From assembly GCF_003660165.1 (NCBI RefSeq), contig NZ_CP032829.1:310001-374000 (forward strand): a stretch of 64,000 nt of DNA, given 5' to 3'. This document shows, piece by piece, positions 42,401 through 50,506 of this stretch. Below the pieces are notes generated by a model. It did no database searches, was not told the DNA's origin, and saw nothing but the letters and a program-made list of their open reading frames with translations. This stretch comes from Sphingomonas paeninsulae. GTDB taxonomy: Bacteria; Pseudomonadota; Alphaproteobacteria; Sphingomonadales; Sphingomonadaceae. A program made the translations under genes and the position numbers. The number at the start of each line of letters is the position of its first letter. The stretch's first letter is position 1.

Positions 42401-45106
42401 ATGGCCCGTTTCGGCTTTGGCTTTGGTTCCGTGCGTCAGAAACGCGCCTTCAATCCGCTTGCCCCGGCTTCCACAGTCGCGCCTTCAATCACGCCGTCCA
42501 CCGGCGATGTCGGAACGGTATTCACGCTCAGCAATGGTACGTGGACGAACACACCGACCTTCACGCGGCAATGGTACAATGCGGCTGGGTTGATCCCCGG
42601 TGCGACTGCCACGACGTACACCGCCGTCACGGGCGATCGGGCTGGATCGATCTACGGCATTGTGACTGCTACCGCCAACAGTACCAGCGCGGCGGCTGCA
42701 AGCAATTCGGTAGCGATCCCGGCGCTGGCTCCCACGAACGCGATTGTTCCCACGCTATCCGGCACGACGACCGAAGGGCAGATGCTTTCGTCAACTGCGG
42801 GGACGTGGAACAATATCCCGACCGCCTACGCCTATCAGTGGAAGCGCGCGGGCGTGAATATCGGCGGGGCGACGGCATCGACATATCTGCTGGTGACGGC
42901 GGACGTCGGGAAGGTCATCACTTGTGCTGTCACCGCATCGAACACTGCCGGATCAAACACGGCAACAAGCGCCGGGTCTGCAGCGATTGCAGGGCTTCCG
43001 GTCGCGCCGTCCAATACCGTTGCACCAGCAATCACGGGAACCGCACAGGACGGGCAAACCCTCACAGTATCGAATGGAACATGGAGCGGGACGCCTGCGC
43101 CGACCTATGCTTATCAATGGAAACGTGGCGGGACCAATGTAGGCACGAACGCTGCAACGTATCTGGTCGCCACCGCTGACGTTGGCTCGACTATCACGTG
43201 CACGGTGACCGCGACGAACACTGCTGGTTCTGCACTGGCGATGAGCGCTGCAACTGCGGTGGTGAGCCCTGCTCCCGCTGGCGCTCTCAAAATCGCGCTT
43301 GCAGGATCGAGCACACCTGAGAAGTTCAAAACCGAATACGTCGGCACCAGCAACGCCCGAGTATCGTCATCCACGGACGGCACCACATTTGCTGCGGTGA
43401 CTGTGGGTGCGCTCGTCATGGAGGCGGGTCATCAAATTGCCACGGCGCTCAACCGCGATGTGAAATGGCTGACGATGGGTGTTGGCGGGAGCACGGTTTC
43501 CCAATGGATGAGCGCGTCTGACGTGCGGTTTACGGCTTGCCGGGACGCGATCATTGCAGCTGGCGGCGTCGATATGCTGTTCTTTCAGTGCGGTTGGAAC
43601 GATGCCGCTGCGAAGACCGTAACCTCGCAAGCATCCCATGCCGCTAACTTGCGCACCACGCTCGCGAATATTCGATCTGGCGTGGGCCTGCCCAATCTCA
43701 AAATCATCATTGGACTGTCGCAGAAGGGCAATCCGGGGAATCACGATGCTACCGGTATGGCGCAATTGGTCCTCGTCCGGGCGGCAGAGCAGGACGTCGC
43801 TACCGATACGAACAACTGTCTCGGTTACAGCCCTATGGATCTGGCAACTGCGGACGGCATCCACCAGACACAGGCGAGCCAGCTGACATCCGCTGGTCGC
43901 CTCGTTCCCAACTTCCTCGCGGTGCTTGCAGGAACGACGGTTTATTCCGGCCCGATCGCCACCAGCTCGACCGCCGTCGATTCGACGCATACGGACATCA
44001 CCTTCACCAATCCCAACGGCACCGATATCACCCCGACGTCGGGCATCACCGGTGCGTCGATCACGCTTTCCGATACAACAACCCCGGCGATTACCGCTGC
44101 GGTCCGACAGTCCGCGAACGTCGTTCGTCTCACGCACGCATCTCTTGGCGGATTGGCCGGTACAGTCAGCTATCTCGCGCTGGGTGCACCTGATATGAGC
44201 GGCGCTGTGTTCGACAATGGCACGCCGGTTCGCCCATCGCTGCCGACGCGTGCGCCGCTGGCGTTCTCTGCGACTGCTCCTGTGCTGCAAGTGTTGTCGA
44301 TCACACCAAATACTGCGACCTCTGGAACCGGATATACCGGCACCATTGCAGGAAAGACGTCCGGCTCCACGATCACAGCAACGGCTTCGGACGGCACCAC
44401 GCTGAATGTTAGCGGGGTGACGGTCACAGGCACGTTTAGCACTACCGGATCGAAAACGGTCTCACTGGTTGAAACGCTGGCTGGTGCAACGGGTAGCCCC
44501 AAAACGACATCGGGTCTTGCTGTCACGGTTTCCGCGCCCAGCGTGGCGAAGTCCGCGAATATCGATCCAAGTTTCAGCACGTTGCCGGTGCCAGCCGGGT
44601 GGAACAGGTGGAATGGTGCTGTCGGTAGTGACAATACCTCGACGCCGGGCATTCTACCCGCCGACCTCACTACGATCCTGACACCGGCTGGCGTTACAAC
44701 TGGCTGGTCCGTGAAGATGGTGTCCGCTGATAGGATGCAATGCTTCTCGACAGCACTTGGGGCAAGCACGGGAAATAACAGCGGGGTATTCCCCGATCAG
44801 GTAATGCAAAGCACGTGGTATTCGGATTTCACGGCCACTGCGGGCCATGATATGACTGTGCGAATAAGTGGGCTTGATAACGCAAAACTTTATACGATCG
44901 GTGTTCGCGGCTCACGTGCAGCATCGCGCGCGCCATTCGATGTCGTTATTGGTGCCGCGTCTCAGTCGATGGACCCGACCAACAATACCTCAACGGTTCT
45001 CACCTTTGCTAATATCGCACCGTCGTCAGGGTCTATAGACTTCATATGCAGGCAGCAGGGCCTGACGCCGGCATTCCTCGATGCCTTCACAATCACGGAG
45101 CAATAG
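42401..45106 (+). CDS. Tailspike with Ig-like repeats and an SGNH esterase domain
   Basis: A 901-residue receptor-binding protein. Residues ~25-300 are three Ig-like repeats (for instance VAPAITGTAQDGQTLTVSN, TYAYQWKRGGTNV). At ~305-520 is an SGNH hydrolase: block I LAGSST, then GVGGSTVSQW, FFQCGWND and the Asp-His pair in ADGIHQTQAS. The rest is more beta domains and a C-terminal carbohydrate-binding-like module. SGNH spikes remove O-acetyl groups from surface polysaccharides during adsorption. Confidence 0.8.
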   Translation: MARFGFGFGSVRQKRAFNPLAPASTVAPSITPSTGDVGTVFTLSNGTWTNTPTFTRQWYNAAGLIPGATATTYTAVTGDRAGSIYGIVTATANSTSAAAASNSVAIPALAPTNAIVPTLSGTTTEGQMLSSTAGTWNNIPTAYAYQWKRAGVNIGGATASTYLLVTADVGKVITCAVTASNTAGSNTATSAGSAAIAGLPVAPSNTVAPAITGTAQDGQTLTVSNGTWSGTPAPTYAYQWKRGGTNVGTNAATYLVATADVGSTITCTVTATNTAGSALAMSAATAVVSPAPAGALKIALAGSSTPEKFKTEYVGTSNARVSSSTDGTTFAAVTVGALVMEAGHQIATALNRDVKWLTMGVGGSTVSQWMSASDVRFTACRDAIIAAGGVDMLFFQCGWNDAAAKTVTSQASHAANLRTTLANIRSGVGLPNLKIIIGLSQKGNPGNHDATGMAQLVLVRAAEQDVATDTNNCLGYSPMDLATADGIHQTQASQLTSAGRLVPNFLAVLAGTTVYSGPIATSSTAVDSTHTDITFTNPNGTDITPTSGITGASITLSDTTTPAITAAVRQSANVVRLTHASLGGLAGTVSYLALGAPDMSGAVFDNGTPVRPSLPTRAPLAFSATAPVLQVLSITPNTATSGTGYTGTIAGKTSGSTITATASDGTTLNVSGVTVTGTFSTTGSKTVSLVETLAGATGSPKTTSGLAVTVSAPSVAKSANIDPSFSTLPVPAGWNRWNGAVGSDNTSTPGILPADLTTILTPAGVTTGWSVKMVSADRMQCFSTALGASTGNNSGVFPDQVMQSTWYSDFTATAGHDMTVRISGLDNAKLYTIGVRGSRAASRAPFDVVIGAASQSMDPTNNTSTVLTFANIAPSSGSIDFICRQQGLTPAFLDAFTITEQ

Positions 45107-45301
45107 TTACCAAATTTCGTCGAGTTTTTCACGACAGGGTCCGCATTCGTGAGTGCCGGGTTCCGCCATTGCAGTCTCGCACTGCAAGCACAGCCCGCGT
45201 GCTTTAACAGTGAGTGTGTGGGCTGTGTCCCGTGCGACGAATAGTCTTACGCTATTCTGTAATTTTCTTAAAAACTTTATCACCGATCCGCCTTTATTCA
45301 T
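45107..45301 (-). CDS. Small zinc-ribbon protein at the prophage right end
   Basis: A 64-residue protein with a basic start and CLQCETAMAEPGTHECGPC, two CxxC pairs 12 residues apart, a compact zinc ribbon. It points against the late genes and sits between the tailspike and attR, the place of accessory (moron) genes. Function unknown. Confidence 0.6.
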   Translation of the reverse strand: MNKGGSVIKFLRKLQNSVRLFVARDTAHTLTVKARGLCLQCETAMAEPGTHECGPCREKLDEIW

Positions 45302-45334
45302 TCTGAGTTCAATGACCAGAGCTTTGACGACACC

Positions 45335-45372
45335 CGAGAGGTTCGGCGGTTCAAATTGAACCAGTGAACCAC
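45335..45372. repeat. Degenerate copy of the att core with palindrome, near attR
   Basis: CCGAGAGGTTCGGCGGTTCA at 45334-45353 matches the att core segment CCGAGAGGGTCGGCGGTTCG with two mismatches. It runs into the palindrome GGTTCAA-A-TTGAACC (45348-45362). A related sequence (from 2178) lies beside attL. These may be arm-type recombinase sites or a remnant of an older att. Confidence 0.55.
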
Positions 45373-45385
45373 CCGGAAAATGCCT

Positions 45386-45420
45386 CGCCAGAGGGGAAGG
45401 TGGGAAAATCCCCTCTGGCG
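45386..45420. terminator. Hairpin before attR
   Basis: CGCCAGAGGGGA and TCCCCTCTGGCG form a perfect 12 bp stem with an 11-base loop; an A run after CTGCTC follows at 45427. It could end leftward or rightward transcription at the prophage edge and shield the host genes. Confidence 0.6.
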
Positions 45421-45455
45421 CTGCTCAAAAAACGGCTGATTGGCGCGGGTAGCGG

Positions 45456-45503
45456 TCGTTTACACCGAGAGGGTCGGCGGTTCGAGCCCGTCAGCGCCCA
45501 CCA
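45456..45503 (+). repeat. attR core: 48 bp copy of the tRNA-Val 3' half
   Basis: Exact copy of 2092-2139. Only the 3' part of the tRNA is present, so it is the displaced host half and not a functional tRNA. It marks the right limit of the prophage. Confidence 0.95.
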
Positions 45504-45561
45504 TCAGAACCGGAAACCAAGTTTTCCCGTCCTGATCCGCATCTTCATTCGCTTCTCGATA

Positions 45562-46152
45562 TCAGGCGAAAACAGCACCCTGTTGTTTTACTGCCGAGAG
45601 GTAGCCGCGCATTGCGTCTGCCGTGGCGTCGCTCAACTGGATGAAAATCCGTCGTTTGTCGTGAGCATCCGACACACGCAGGAACAGCCCCCGTTCCGTC
45701 ATACCGCGAATTGCGCGCAGGGCCGTCGTCGGCAGAACTGCGGCGGCGATGCACAGGCTGGATACCGCCACCTGCGTCCCCTCGATCCGCGCGGCCATCA
45801 GGTCGAGCAGAATGTCCCACGCGGCCTCGCCGAACAGATCGGCCGACAGAAAACGATCGCGCAGTCTCCGCATCCGGATCATCTTTCGCACGTCGGCCCC
45901 GTTCACCGTCACGGTTCTTGTCGAAATGGGTATCGGCGCGGCACGATATCCGATCAGGCCGTCACTAAACGCATCGCCCCCACTGCTGAGCGGACTGCCC
46001 GCAAGTTCGGCCAAAGTTGAAGCAATCCGCGCCACCTCGTCAGCCAGTTTCTGCAAACGGTCATTGTCGTCATTGTCGGCGTTCAACCCCGGCGCGATGT
46101 CCGATCCCGACGCCAGCGCAACAGCACGGTCGATATTTGTCGGACTACACAA
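45562..46152 (-). CDS. Winged-helix (MarR-like) transcriptional regulator
   Basis: The C-terminal ~110 residues (DRFLSADLFGEAAWDILLDL, VAVSSLCIAAAVLPTTALRA, GLFLRVSDAHDKRRIFIQLS) form a winged helix of the MarR type seen in many sphingomonads. The start is uncertain: the ATG-started frame reaches 46290, but its first part is antisense to a flagellar gene fragment, so I place the start near a TTG at 46152. Probably a host gene directly next to attR. Confidence 0.65.
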   Translation of the reverse strand: MCSPTNIDRAVALASGSDIAPGLNADNDDNDRLQKLADEVARIASTLAELAGSPLSSGGDAFSDGLIGYRAAPIPISTRTVTVNGADVRKMIRMRRLRDRFLSADLFGEAAWDILLDLMAARIEGTQVAVSSLCIAAAVLPTTALRAIRGMTERGLFLRVSDAHDKRRIFIQLSDATADAMRGYLSAVKQQGAVFA

Positions 46153-46158
46153 CAGGGT

Positions 46159-46306
46159 CACGGGCCGCGCCACCCGCGACGGACATCCCGTCCTGGGCGA
46201 CGGCGGACCGATCACGATCCCCGCCGCCGACCGCGTCAGCATCAACGCCGACGGCACCATCTGGATCGTCCCGGCAGGCGGCGATCCCAAAGTGCTCGAT
46301 CGTTAG
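46159..46306 (+). pseudogene. flgF: Fragment of flgF (flagellar basal-body rod protein)
   Basis: About 48 residues are recognisable (GHPVLGDGGPITIPAADRVS, NADGTIWIVPAGGDPK), the conserved FlgF/FlgG segment for the proximal rod. Both ends are missing and the frame stops at 46304-46306. It is followed in the same frame by a motB fragment, so the material between these genes has been lost. Confidence 0.7.
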
Positions 46307-46774
46307 CGTTTCGAGGATCTTAAACGCGCGCTTCAGGTACGGATCGACAGCAAGCCTGGGCTGAAACGACTAGTGAAGAACATCCGGTTTACGGAAACGC
46401 GTGAGGGGTTGCGGATCGATATTGTCGATGAAGCCGACTTTTCGATGTTTGCAACGGCAACTGACCGCCTGTCACCCGATGCTCGCGATCTGATTGCGGA
46501 GGTGGCGAAGGTCGCGGCGGATGTACCCAACGACCTGATCGTGCGGGGGCATACCGACGCGCTGCCCTATGCGGCAATGGGGCCAATGAACAACTGGCTG
46601 CTTTCCACGGCGCGGGCAGAAGCGACGCGGCAGGCTTTGCTCATTGCCGGGGTGACTAGCCCAAGGTTCGCAAGGATCGAAGGAGTGGCCGACCGGGAAC
46701 CCTATGTGCCCGGTGACCGGCTGGACCCGCGCAACAGACGCATGTCGATTACGCTGGGGTGGATGGGGGAATAA
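46307..46774 (+). pseudogene. motB: C-terminal fragment of motB (flagellar stator, OmpA-like domain)
   Basis: 155 residues starting FEDLKRALQVRIDSKPGLK, then NIRFTETREGLRIDIVDEAD, the peptidoglycan-binding segment IVRGHTDALPYA and RRMSITL. This is the periplasmic OmpA-like domain of MotB. The N-terminal membrane and plug region is absent and no start codon stands in the right place, although a GTG at 46373 could begin a shortened protein. Part of a collapsed flagellar locus. Confidence 0.75.
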
Positions 46775-46779
46775 CGATT

Positions 46780-47194
46780 TCACCCCGCTGCCCCCATTTC
46801 ATCATCATCGACCAGAGCGCCGAGTTCTAGCGCCGCTGTGGCGATTGCGCCGAAATTAACCGTAATTATAGCGACACCAAATAATGCACCAACCACCATT
46901 CCCACGATCAAGCCGACAGATAAACCCGCTGACTGGCGAGTTAGCTGCTGCACGGCGACGTTAATGGCTTCGGGATTTGCAGTGGCATATGCGGCCAGCA
47001 ACTGTGGGCTGGTTGTGGCGACTATGGCGATGGTCGCAATCAAGGATGGTCGCAATCAAGAATGCCAGACCGAGCAGGAAATATGCACCGAACAGTGTCC
47101 AGAAATGCCCCTTGGTTGCCCACCATGCCTCCCCGACCACGATCTTGTGCCGGACAACGGTGAACGCGATCAGAGATACGCGGCTGCGTACGGA
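46780..47194 (-). pseudogene. Remnant of a multi-helix membrane protein, frameshifted by a 16 bp duplication
   Basis: Two frames give one membrane protein: SLIAFTVVRHKIVVGEAWW, TKGHFWTLFGAYFLLGLAFL, then SPQLLAAYATANPEAINVAV and SAGLSVGLIVGMVVGALFGV. The join falls in a tandem 16 bp repeat (47029-47060); removing one copy restores FLIATIAIVATTSPQ. The 5' part is missing (stop at 47195-47197). Family not certain; the helix pattern recalls large inner-membrane proteins of unknown function. Confidence 0.65.
47029..47060. repeat. Exact 16 bp tandem duplication
   Basis: GATGGTCGCAATCAAG occurs twice in direct succession. As 16 is not a multiple of three it shifts the frame of the overlapping membrane-protein remnant. 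Confidence 0.9.
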
Positions 47195-47353
47195 CTAACC
47201 GAAAACCGCCTCCGATGATCGAACTGAATATTCTCCCCCGAGATCTACGGCATAACCGCCTGAAATCAGAGTGAAACCTGTCGATCCAAAAGTCCAGCGG
47301 AGCGCCACGGCAAAGCAGCTTCGTCGAACACGGCTACTGTCGCGCCGACCGAT

Positions 47354-47388
47354 CGTGTACGGCTGTAGCCACGCTACAGCCGTACACG
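47354..47388. terminator. Strong hairpin after the pnt operon
   Basis: A perfect 15 bp stem (CGTGTACGGCTGTAG / CTACAGCCGTACACG) with a 5-base loop lies seven bases beyond the pntB stop. No long T tract, but stem strength and place fit a terminator for the leftward operon. Bases 47195-47353 hold no gene I can recognise. Confidence 0.75.
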
Positions 47389-47394
47389 ACCCTA

Positions 47395-48807
47395 CTAGTG
47401 CGCCAGTGCCTTATTGATATCCTCGACCATCTTCTTGGCATCGGCGAGCAACATCATGGTCTGGTCCATATAGAACACATCGTTATCGACACCGGCATAA
47501 CCTACGCCGCCCATGCTGCGCTTGATGAAGAAGATCGTCTTTGCCTTGCCGACATCGAACACGGGCATGCCGTAAATCGGCGATCCCTTGTCGGTCTTTG
47601 CCGCCGGGTTCACGACGTCGTTCGCGCCGATGATGAAGGCGACGTCAGTCTGGGCGAACTCGCTGTTGATGTCCTCCAGTTCGAACACATCGTCATACGG
47701 CACATTGGCTTCGGCAAGCAGGACGTTCATGTGGCCGGGCATACGGCCGGCGACCGGGTGGATGGCGTACTTCACCTTCACGCCCTGTTTCTTCAGCAGA
47801 TCGCCCATTTCGCGCAAGACGTGCTGTGCCTGTGCGACGGCCATGCCGTAACCGGGGACGATGATAACCTGATCAGCCTGAGCCATCATATAAGCAGCAT
47901 CTTCGGCCGAGCCGCGCTTCCACGGACGGTCGGACTTTGCCTCGCCGCCCGTGGGGCCAGCAGCCGCGCCGAAGCCGCCTGCGATGACGCTGATGAAACT
48001 GCGGTTCATCGCCTTGCACATGATGTACGACAGGATCGCACCCGACGAACCGACGAGCGCGCCGGTGATGATCATTGCGGTGTTGTGGAGCGTGAAGCCC
48101 ATCGCCGCCGCCGCCCAGCCCGAATAGCTGTTCAGCATCGACACGACGACCGGCATATCTGCACCGCCGATGGGCACGATGAGCAGGAAGCCGATCACGA
48201 ACGCAAGCGCCGTGATCGTGAAGAACACCCAAGGTGCCTGATCGGTCGTAAAGTAAGCAACAAGACCGATGATCCCGGCGAGCAGCCCAAGGTTAATGAC
48301 ATGGCGACCGGGCAACATGATCGGTTTACCGCCCATGTTACCGTTGAGTTTCAGGAACGCGATGACCGAACCGCTGAACGTGATCGCACCGATCGCGACG
48401 CCAAGGCCCATTTCGATGCGACTGACGGGTTCGATGGTGCCGCTGGCGTCGAGAATGCCGAACGCTGCCGGGTTCAGGAAGGCAGCAGCAGCAACAAGCA
48501 CGGCTGCCATACCGACGAGAGAGTGAAACGCGGCCACAAGCTGCGGCATGTCCGTCATCGCGATCTTGCGCGCGGTGACGAGACCAATGGCCGCACCGAT
48601 GGCGATGGCGACCAGAATTTCGGGCAGGTTTGCAGTGTGGTGGACAAGCAATGTCGTGCCGACGGCGATCACCATGCCGACCATGCCATAGCGATTGCCG
48701 CGTTGGCTGGTGGCGGGCGACGACAGACCGCGCAGCGCCAAAATGAAGCATACTCCCGCGATCAGGTAGGCAAGGCCCACCAGCGGGTTTTGAACGGCGT
48801 GTTCCAT
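47395..48807 (-). CDS. pntB: NAD(P) transhydrogenase subunit beta
   Basis: A 470-residue integral membrane protein. It has the dII proton-channel helices (residues ~1-270) and the C-terminal dIII NADP(H)-binding domain (IVPGYGMAVAQAQH, HPVAGRMPGHMNVLLAEANV, GANDVVNPAA, KRSMGGVGYAGVDN). With the alpha subunits it uses the proton gradient to reduce NADP with NADH. Length is as usual. The start overlaps the stop of pntA2 by one base. Confidence 0.96.
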   Translation of the reverse strand: MEHAVQNPLVGLAYLIAGVCFILALRGLSSPATSQRGNRYGMVGMVIAVGTTLLVHHTANLPEILVAIAIGAAIGLVTARKIAMTDMPQLVAAFHSLVGMAAVLVAAAAFLNPAAFGILDASGTIEPVSRIEMGLGVAIGAITFSGSVIAFLKLNGNMGGKPIMLPGRHVINLGLLAGIIGLVAYFTTDQAPWVFFTITALAFVIGFLLIVPIGGADMPVVVSMLNSYSGWAAAAMGFTLHNTAMIITGALVGSSGAILSYIMCKAMNRSFISVIAGGFGAAAGPTGGEAKSDRPWKRGSAEDAAYMMAQADQVIIVPGYGMAVAQAQHVLREMGDLLKKQGVKVKYAIHPVAGRMPGHMNVLLAEANVPYDDVFELEDINSEFAQTDVAFIIGANDVVNPAAKTDKGSPIYGMPVFDVGKAKTIFFIKRSMGGVGYAGVDNDVFYMDQTMMLLADAKKMVEDINKALAH

Positions 48808-49088
48808 TACCGTTCCTTCTTCTTATACATGGCGAGCATTCGCGCGGTGACGGCGAACCCCCCGAAAATGTTGACGCTGGCAAGCACAACGGCGAGCAGG
48901 CCGAGATATTTCGACGTGTCGCTGCCCGGAGCTGCGGACGCGATAAGCGCGCCGACAATGATGACCGACGAAATCGCGTTGGTTACCGCCATGAGCGGCG
49001 TATGCAGCGCGGGTGTGACCGACCAGACGACGTAATAGCCAACGAAACAAGCCATCACGAAGATGGATAGGATGCTAATAAAGTCCAT
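48807..49088 (-). CDS. pntA2: NAD(P) transhydrogenase subunit alpha part 2
   Basis: A 93-residue membrane protein with three helices (ISILSIFVMACFVGYYVVWS, TPLMAVTNAISSVIIVGAL, YLGLLAVVLASVNIFGGFAV), the dII part of the alpha subunit encoded separately, as in other alphaproteobacteria. It supplies part of the proton channel. The start at 49088 (MDFISIL) fits the family. Confidence 0.94.
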   Translation of the reverse strand: MDFISILSIFVMACFVGYYVVWSVTPALHTPLMAVTNAISSVIIVGALIASAAPGSDTSKYLGLLAVVLASVNIFGGFAVTARMLAMYKKKER

Positions 49089-49105
49089 TGTTATTCCCGT
49101 CCGGT

Positions 49106-50227
49106 TTAGCTGAGCAACCGCTCGCTGACGACTTTGCCACCCTGCGTAAGCCGGATTGCGTTGCCGATTTCTTCGTCGAGCACAGGCTTGCCCGCTTCCT
49201 TGTCCCAAAAGGCGCTGAGGAAGTTAAACAGATTGCGACTGAACAATGCGCTGGCATCTGTTGCGAGACGCGAGGGGACGTTGCGGTGGCCGACGATTTT
49301 TACGCCATGAACCTCAACTACCTGTCCTGCGACTGCGCCTTCGACGTTGCCGCCCGCCTCGACCGCGAGATCTACGATCACGCTGCCCGGTTTCATGCTG
49401 GCAATCTGAGCATCGGAAATCAGGCGTGGGGCCGGACGTCCGGGGATCAGTGCCGTCGTGATGACAATGTCCTGCTTGGCAATATGCGACGATACCAGAG
49501 CAGCTTGAGCAGCCTTATACTCGTCGGACATTTCAGTGGCATAGCCGCCTGAACCTTCGCCCTCGATACCCTTTACGTCTTCAACGAAGATCGCCTTGGC
49601 ACCGAGCGATTCGATCTGTTCCTTAACCGCAGAACGAACGTCGGTCGCGGAAACCTGAGCGCCGAGACGACGGGCGGTTGCAATGGCTTGAAGTCCCGCG
49701 ACACCGACACCCATGACAAAAACACGTGCCGCAGATACTGTTCCGGCGGCGGTCATCATCATCGGAAATGCTTTGCCATATTCCGACGCGGCATCAAGGA
49801 CGGATTTATAACCCGACAGGTTCGACTGTGACGACAATATGTCCATCGACTGCGCGCGGGTGATTCGCGGCATGAACTCCATCGCCAGCGCCTCGACACC
49901 CAATGCGGCATATTCGTCCACACGGGCGCGTTCGGCGAAGGGATTGAGACCGGCAACAAGCCAGGCGCCCGGCTTCACGCCGACAAGGCTCGCTGGCGTC
50001 GGCCCTGCCACGCCCAGCAATATGTCGGCATCTGCCAAAACAGCCGAACGGTCTCCGATAATGGCCCCGGCATCGGCAAAAGCCTGGTCCGAAACCGATG
50101 CAGTTGCCCCCGCGCCACTCTCAACAGCAACTATTGCGCCCAAACCGATGAACTTCTTGACCGTTTCAGCAGAAGCCGAAACGCGACGTTCCCCCTCGGT
50201 AGTTTCCTTCAGGACAGCAATTTTCAC
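49106..50227 (-). CDS. pntA1: NAD(P) transhydrogenase subunit alpha part 1
   Basis: A 373-residue soluble dI domain that binds NAD(H). Recognisable are KIAVLKETTEGERRVSASAE, RITRAQSMDILSSQSNLSGY, GVGVAGLQAIATARRLGAQV and TALIPGRPAPRLI. The start is GTG at 50227; its four-base overlap with the upstream small gene (GTGA) supports this over the longer frame. First large gene of the operon 50367-47395. Confidence 0.95.
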   Translation of the reverse strand: MKIAVLKETTEGERRVSASAETVKKFIGLGAIVAVESGAGATASVSDQAFADAGAIIGDRSAVLADADILLGVAGPTPASLVGVKPGAWLVAGLNPFAERARVDEYAALGVEALAMEFMPRITRAQSMDILSSQSNLSGYKSVLDAASEYGKAFPMMMTAAGTVSAARVFVMGVGVAGLQAIATARRLGAQVSATDVRSAVKEQIESLGAKAIFVEDVKGIEGEGSGGYATEMSDEYKAAQAALVSSHIAKQDIVITTALIPGRPAPRLISDAQIASMKPGSVIVDLAVEAGGNVEGAVAGQVVEVHGVKIVGHRNVPSRLATDASALFSRNLFNFLSAFWDKEAGKPVLDEEIGNAIRLTQGGKVVSERLLS

Positions 50228-50367
50228 CGAGTAACGACAATGATCGTGACTACGACGGCAACGATAAACGCAACAGCAATGGCCCCATTTTTGAACCACG
50301 TAATAAAGCGCCCGTACGAATCAACGTGCGCCGGTAGATCATTATTATTTTCGACTGCATCCGCCAT
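50224..50367 (-). CDS. aa3-type cytochrome c oxidase subunit IV-like small membrane protein
   Basis: A 47-residue protein too short for most gene finders: MADAVENNNDLPAHVDSYGR, then one transmembrane helix (AIAVAFIVAVVVTIIVV). This is the pattern of the bacterial aa3-oxidase subunit IV family (H-x3-Y before a single helix). It leads the pnt operon and is coupled to pntA1, a combination found in sphingomonads. GGGG precedes the ATG. Confidence 0.72.
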   Translation of the reverse strand: MADAVENNNDLPAHVDSYGRFITWFKNGAIAVAFIVAVVVTIIVVTR

Positions 50368-50506
50368 GTCGCAAAACCCCGTATCTAATGACAATCGTTG
50401 CGAGCCATAACGGGGGACGGGGCCAGCCTCAAGTCCTTGATATGAACACCGCACAACCGGGATGATGGGGCAGGTTAAGCTGAACTTTACTACCGGGTGA
50501 TAAACG

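Larger units (their letters stand above)
2092..45503. mobile_element. Complete-looking ~43.4 kb podovirus-type prophage in tRNA-Val
   Basis: The element is delimited by exact 48 bp direct repeats (attL 2092-2139, attR 45456-45503). An integrase gene lies next to attL. In between is a full set of modules in temperate-phage order: integration, recombination, immunity, replication, packaging, head, tail, ejection and lysis. The portal is P22-like, the major capsid protein is of the N4-gp56 type, there are no long-tail genes (no tape measure, sheath or tube), and there is a ~2340-residue ejection protein. Together these indicate a short-tailed virion. Apart from homopolymer frameshifts no module looks deleted, so the prophage may be inducible. 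Confidence 0.93.

Noticed and set aside
47398-49035. 545-residue plus-strand open frame
   Set aside because: Fully antisense to pntB and pntA2, with His/Asp/Arg-rich composition typical of the complement of G+C-rich genes; no domain or ribosome site.
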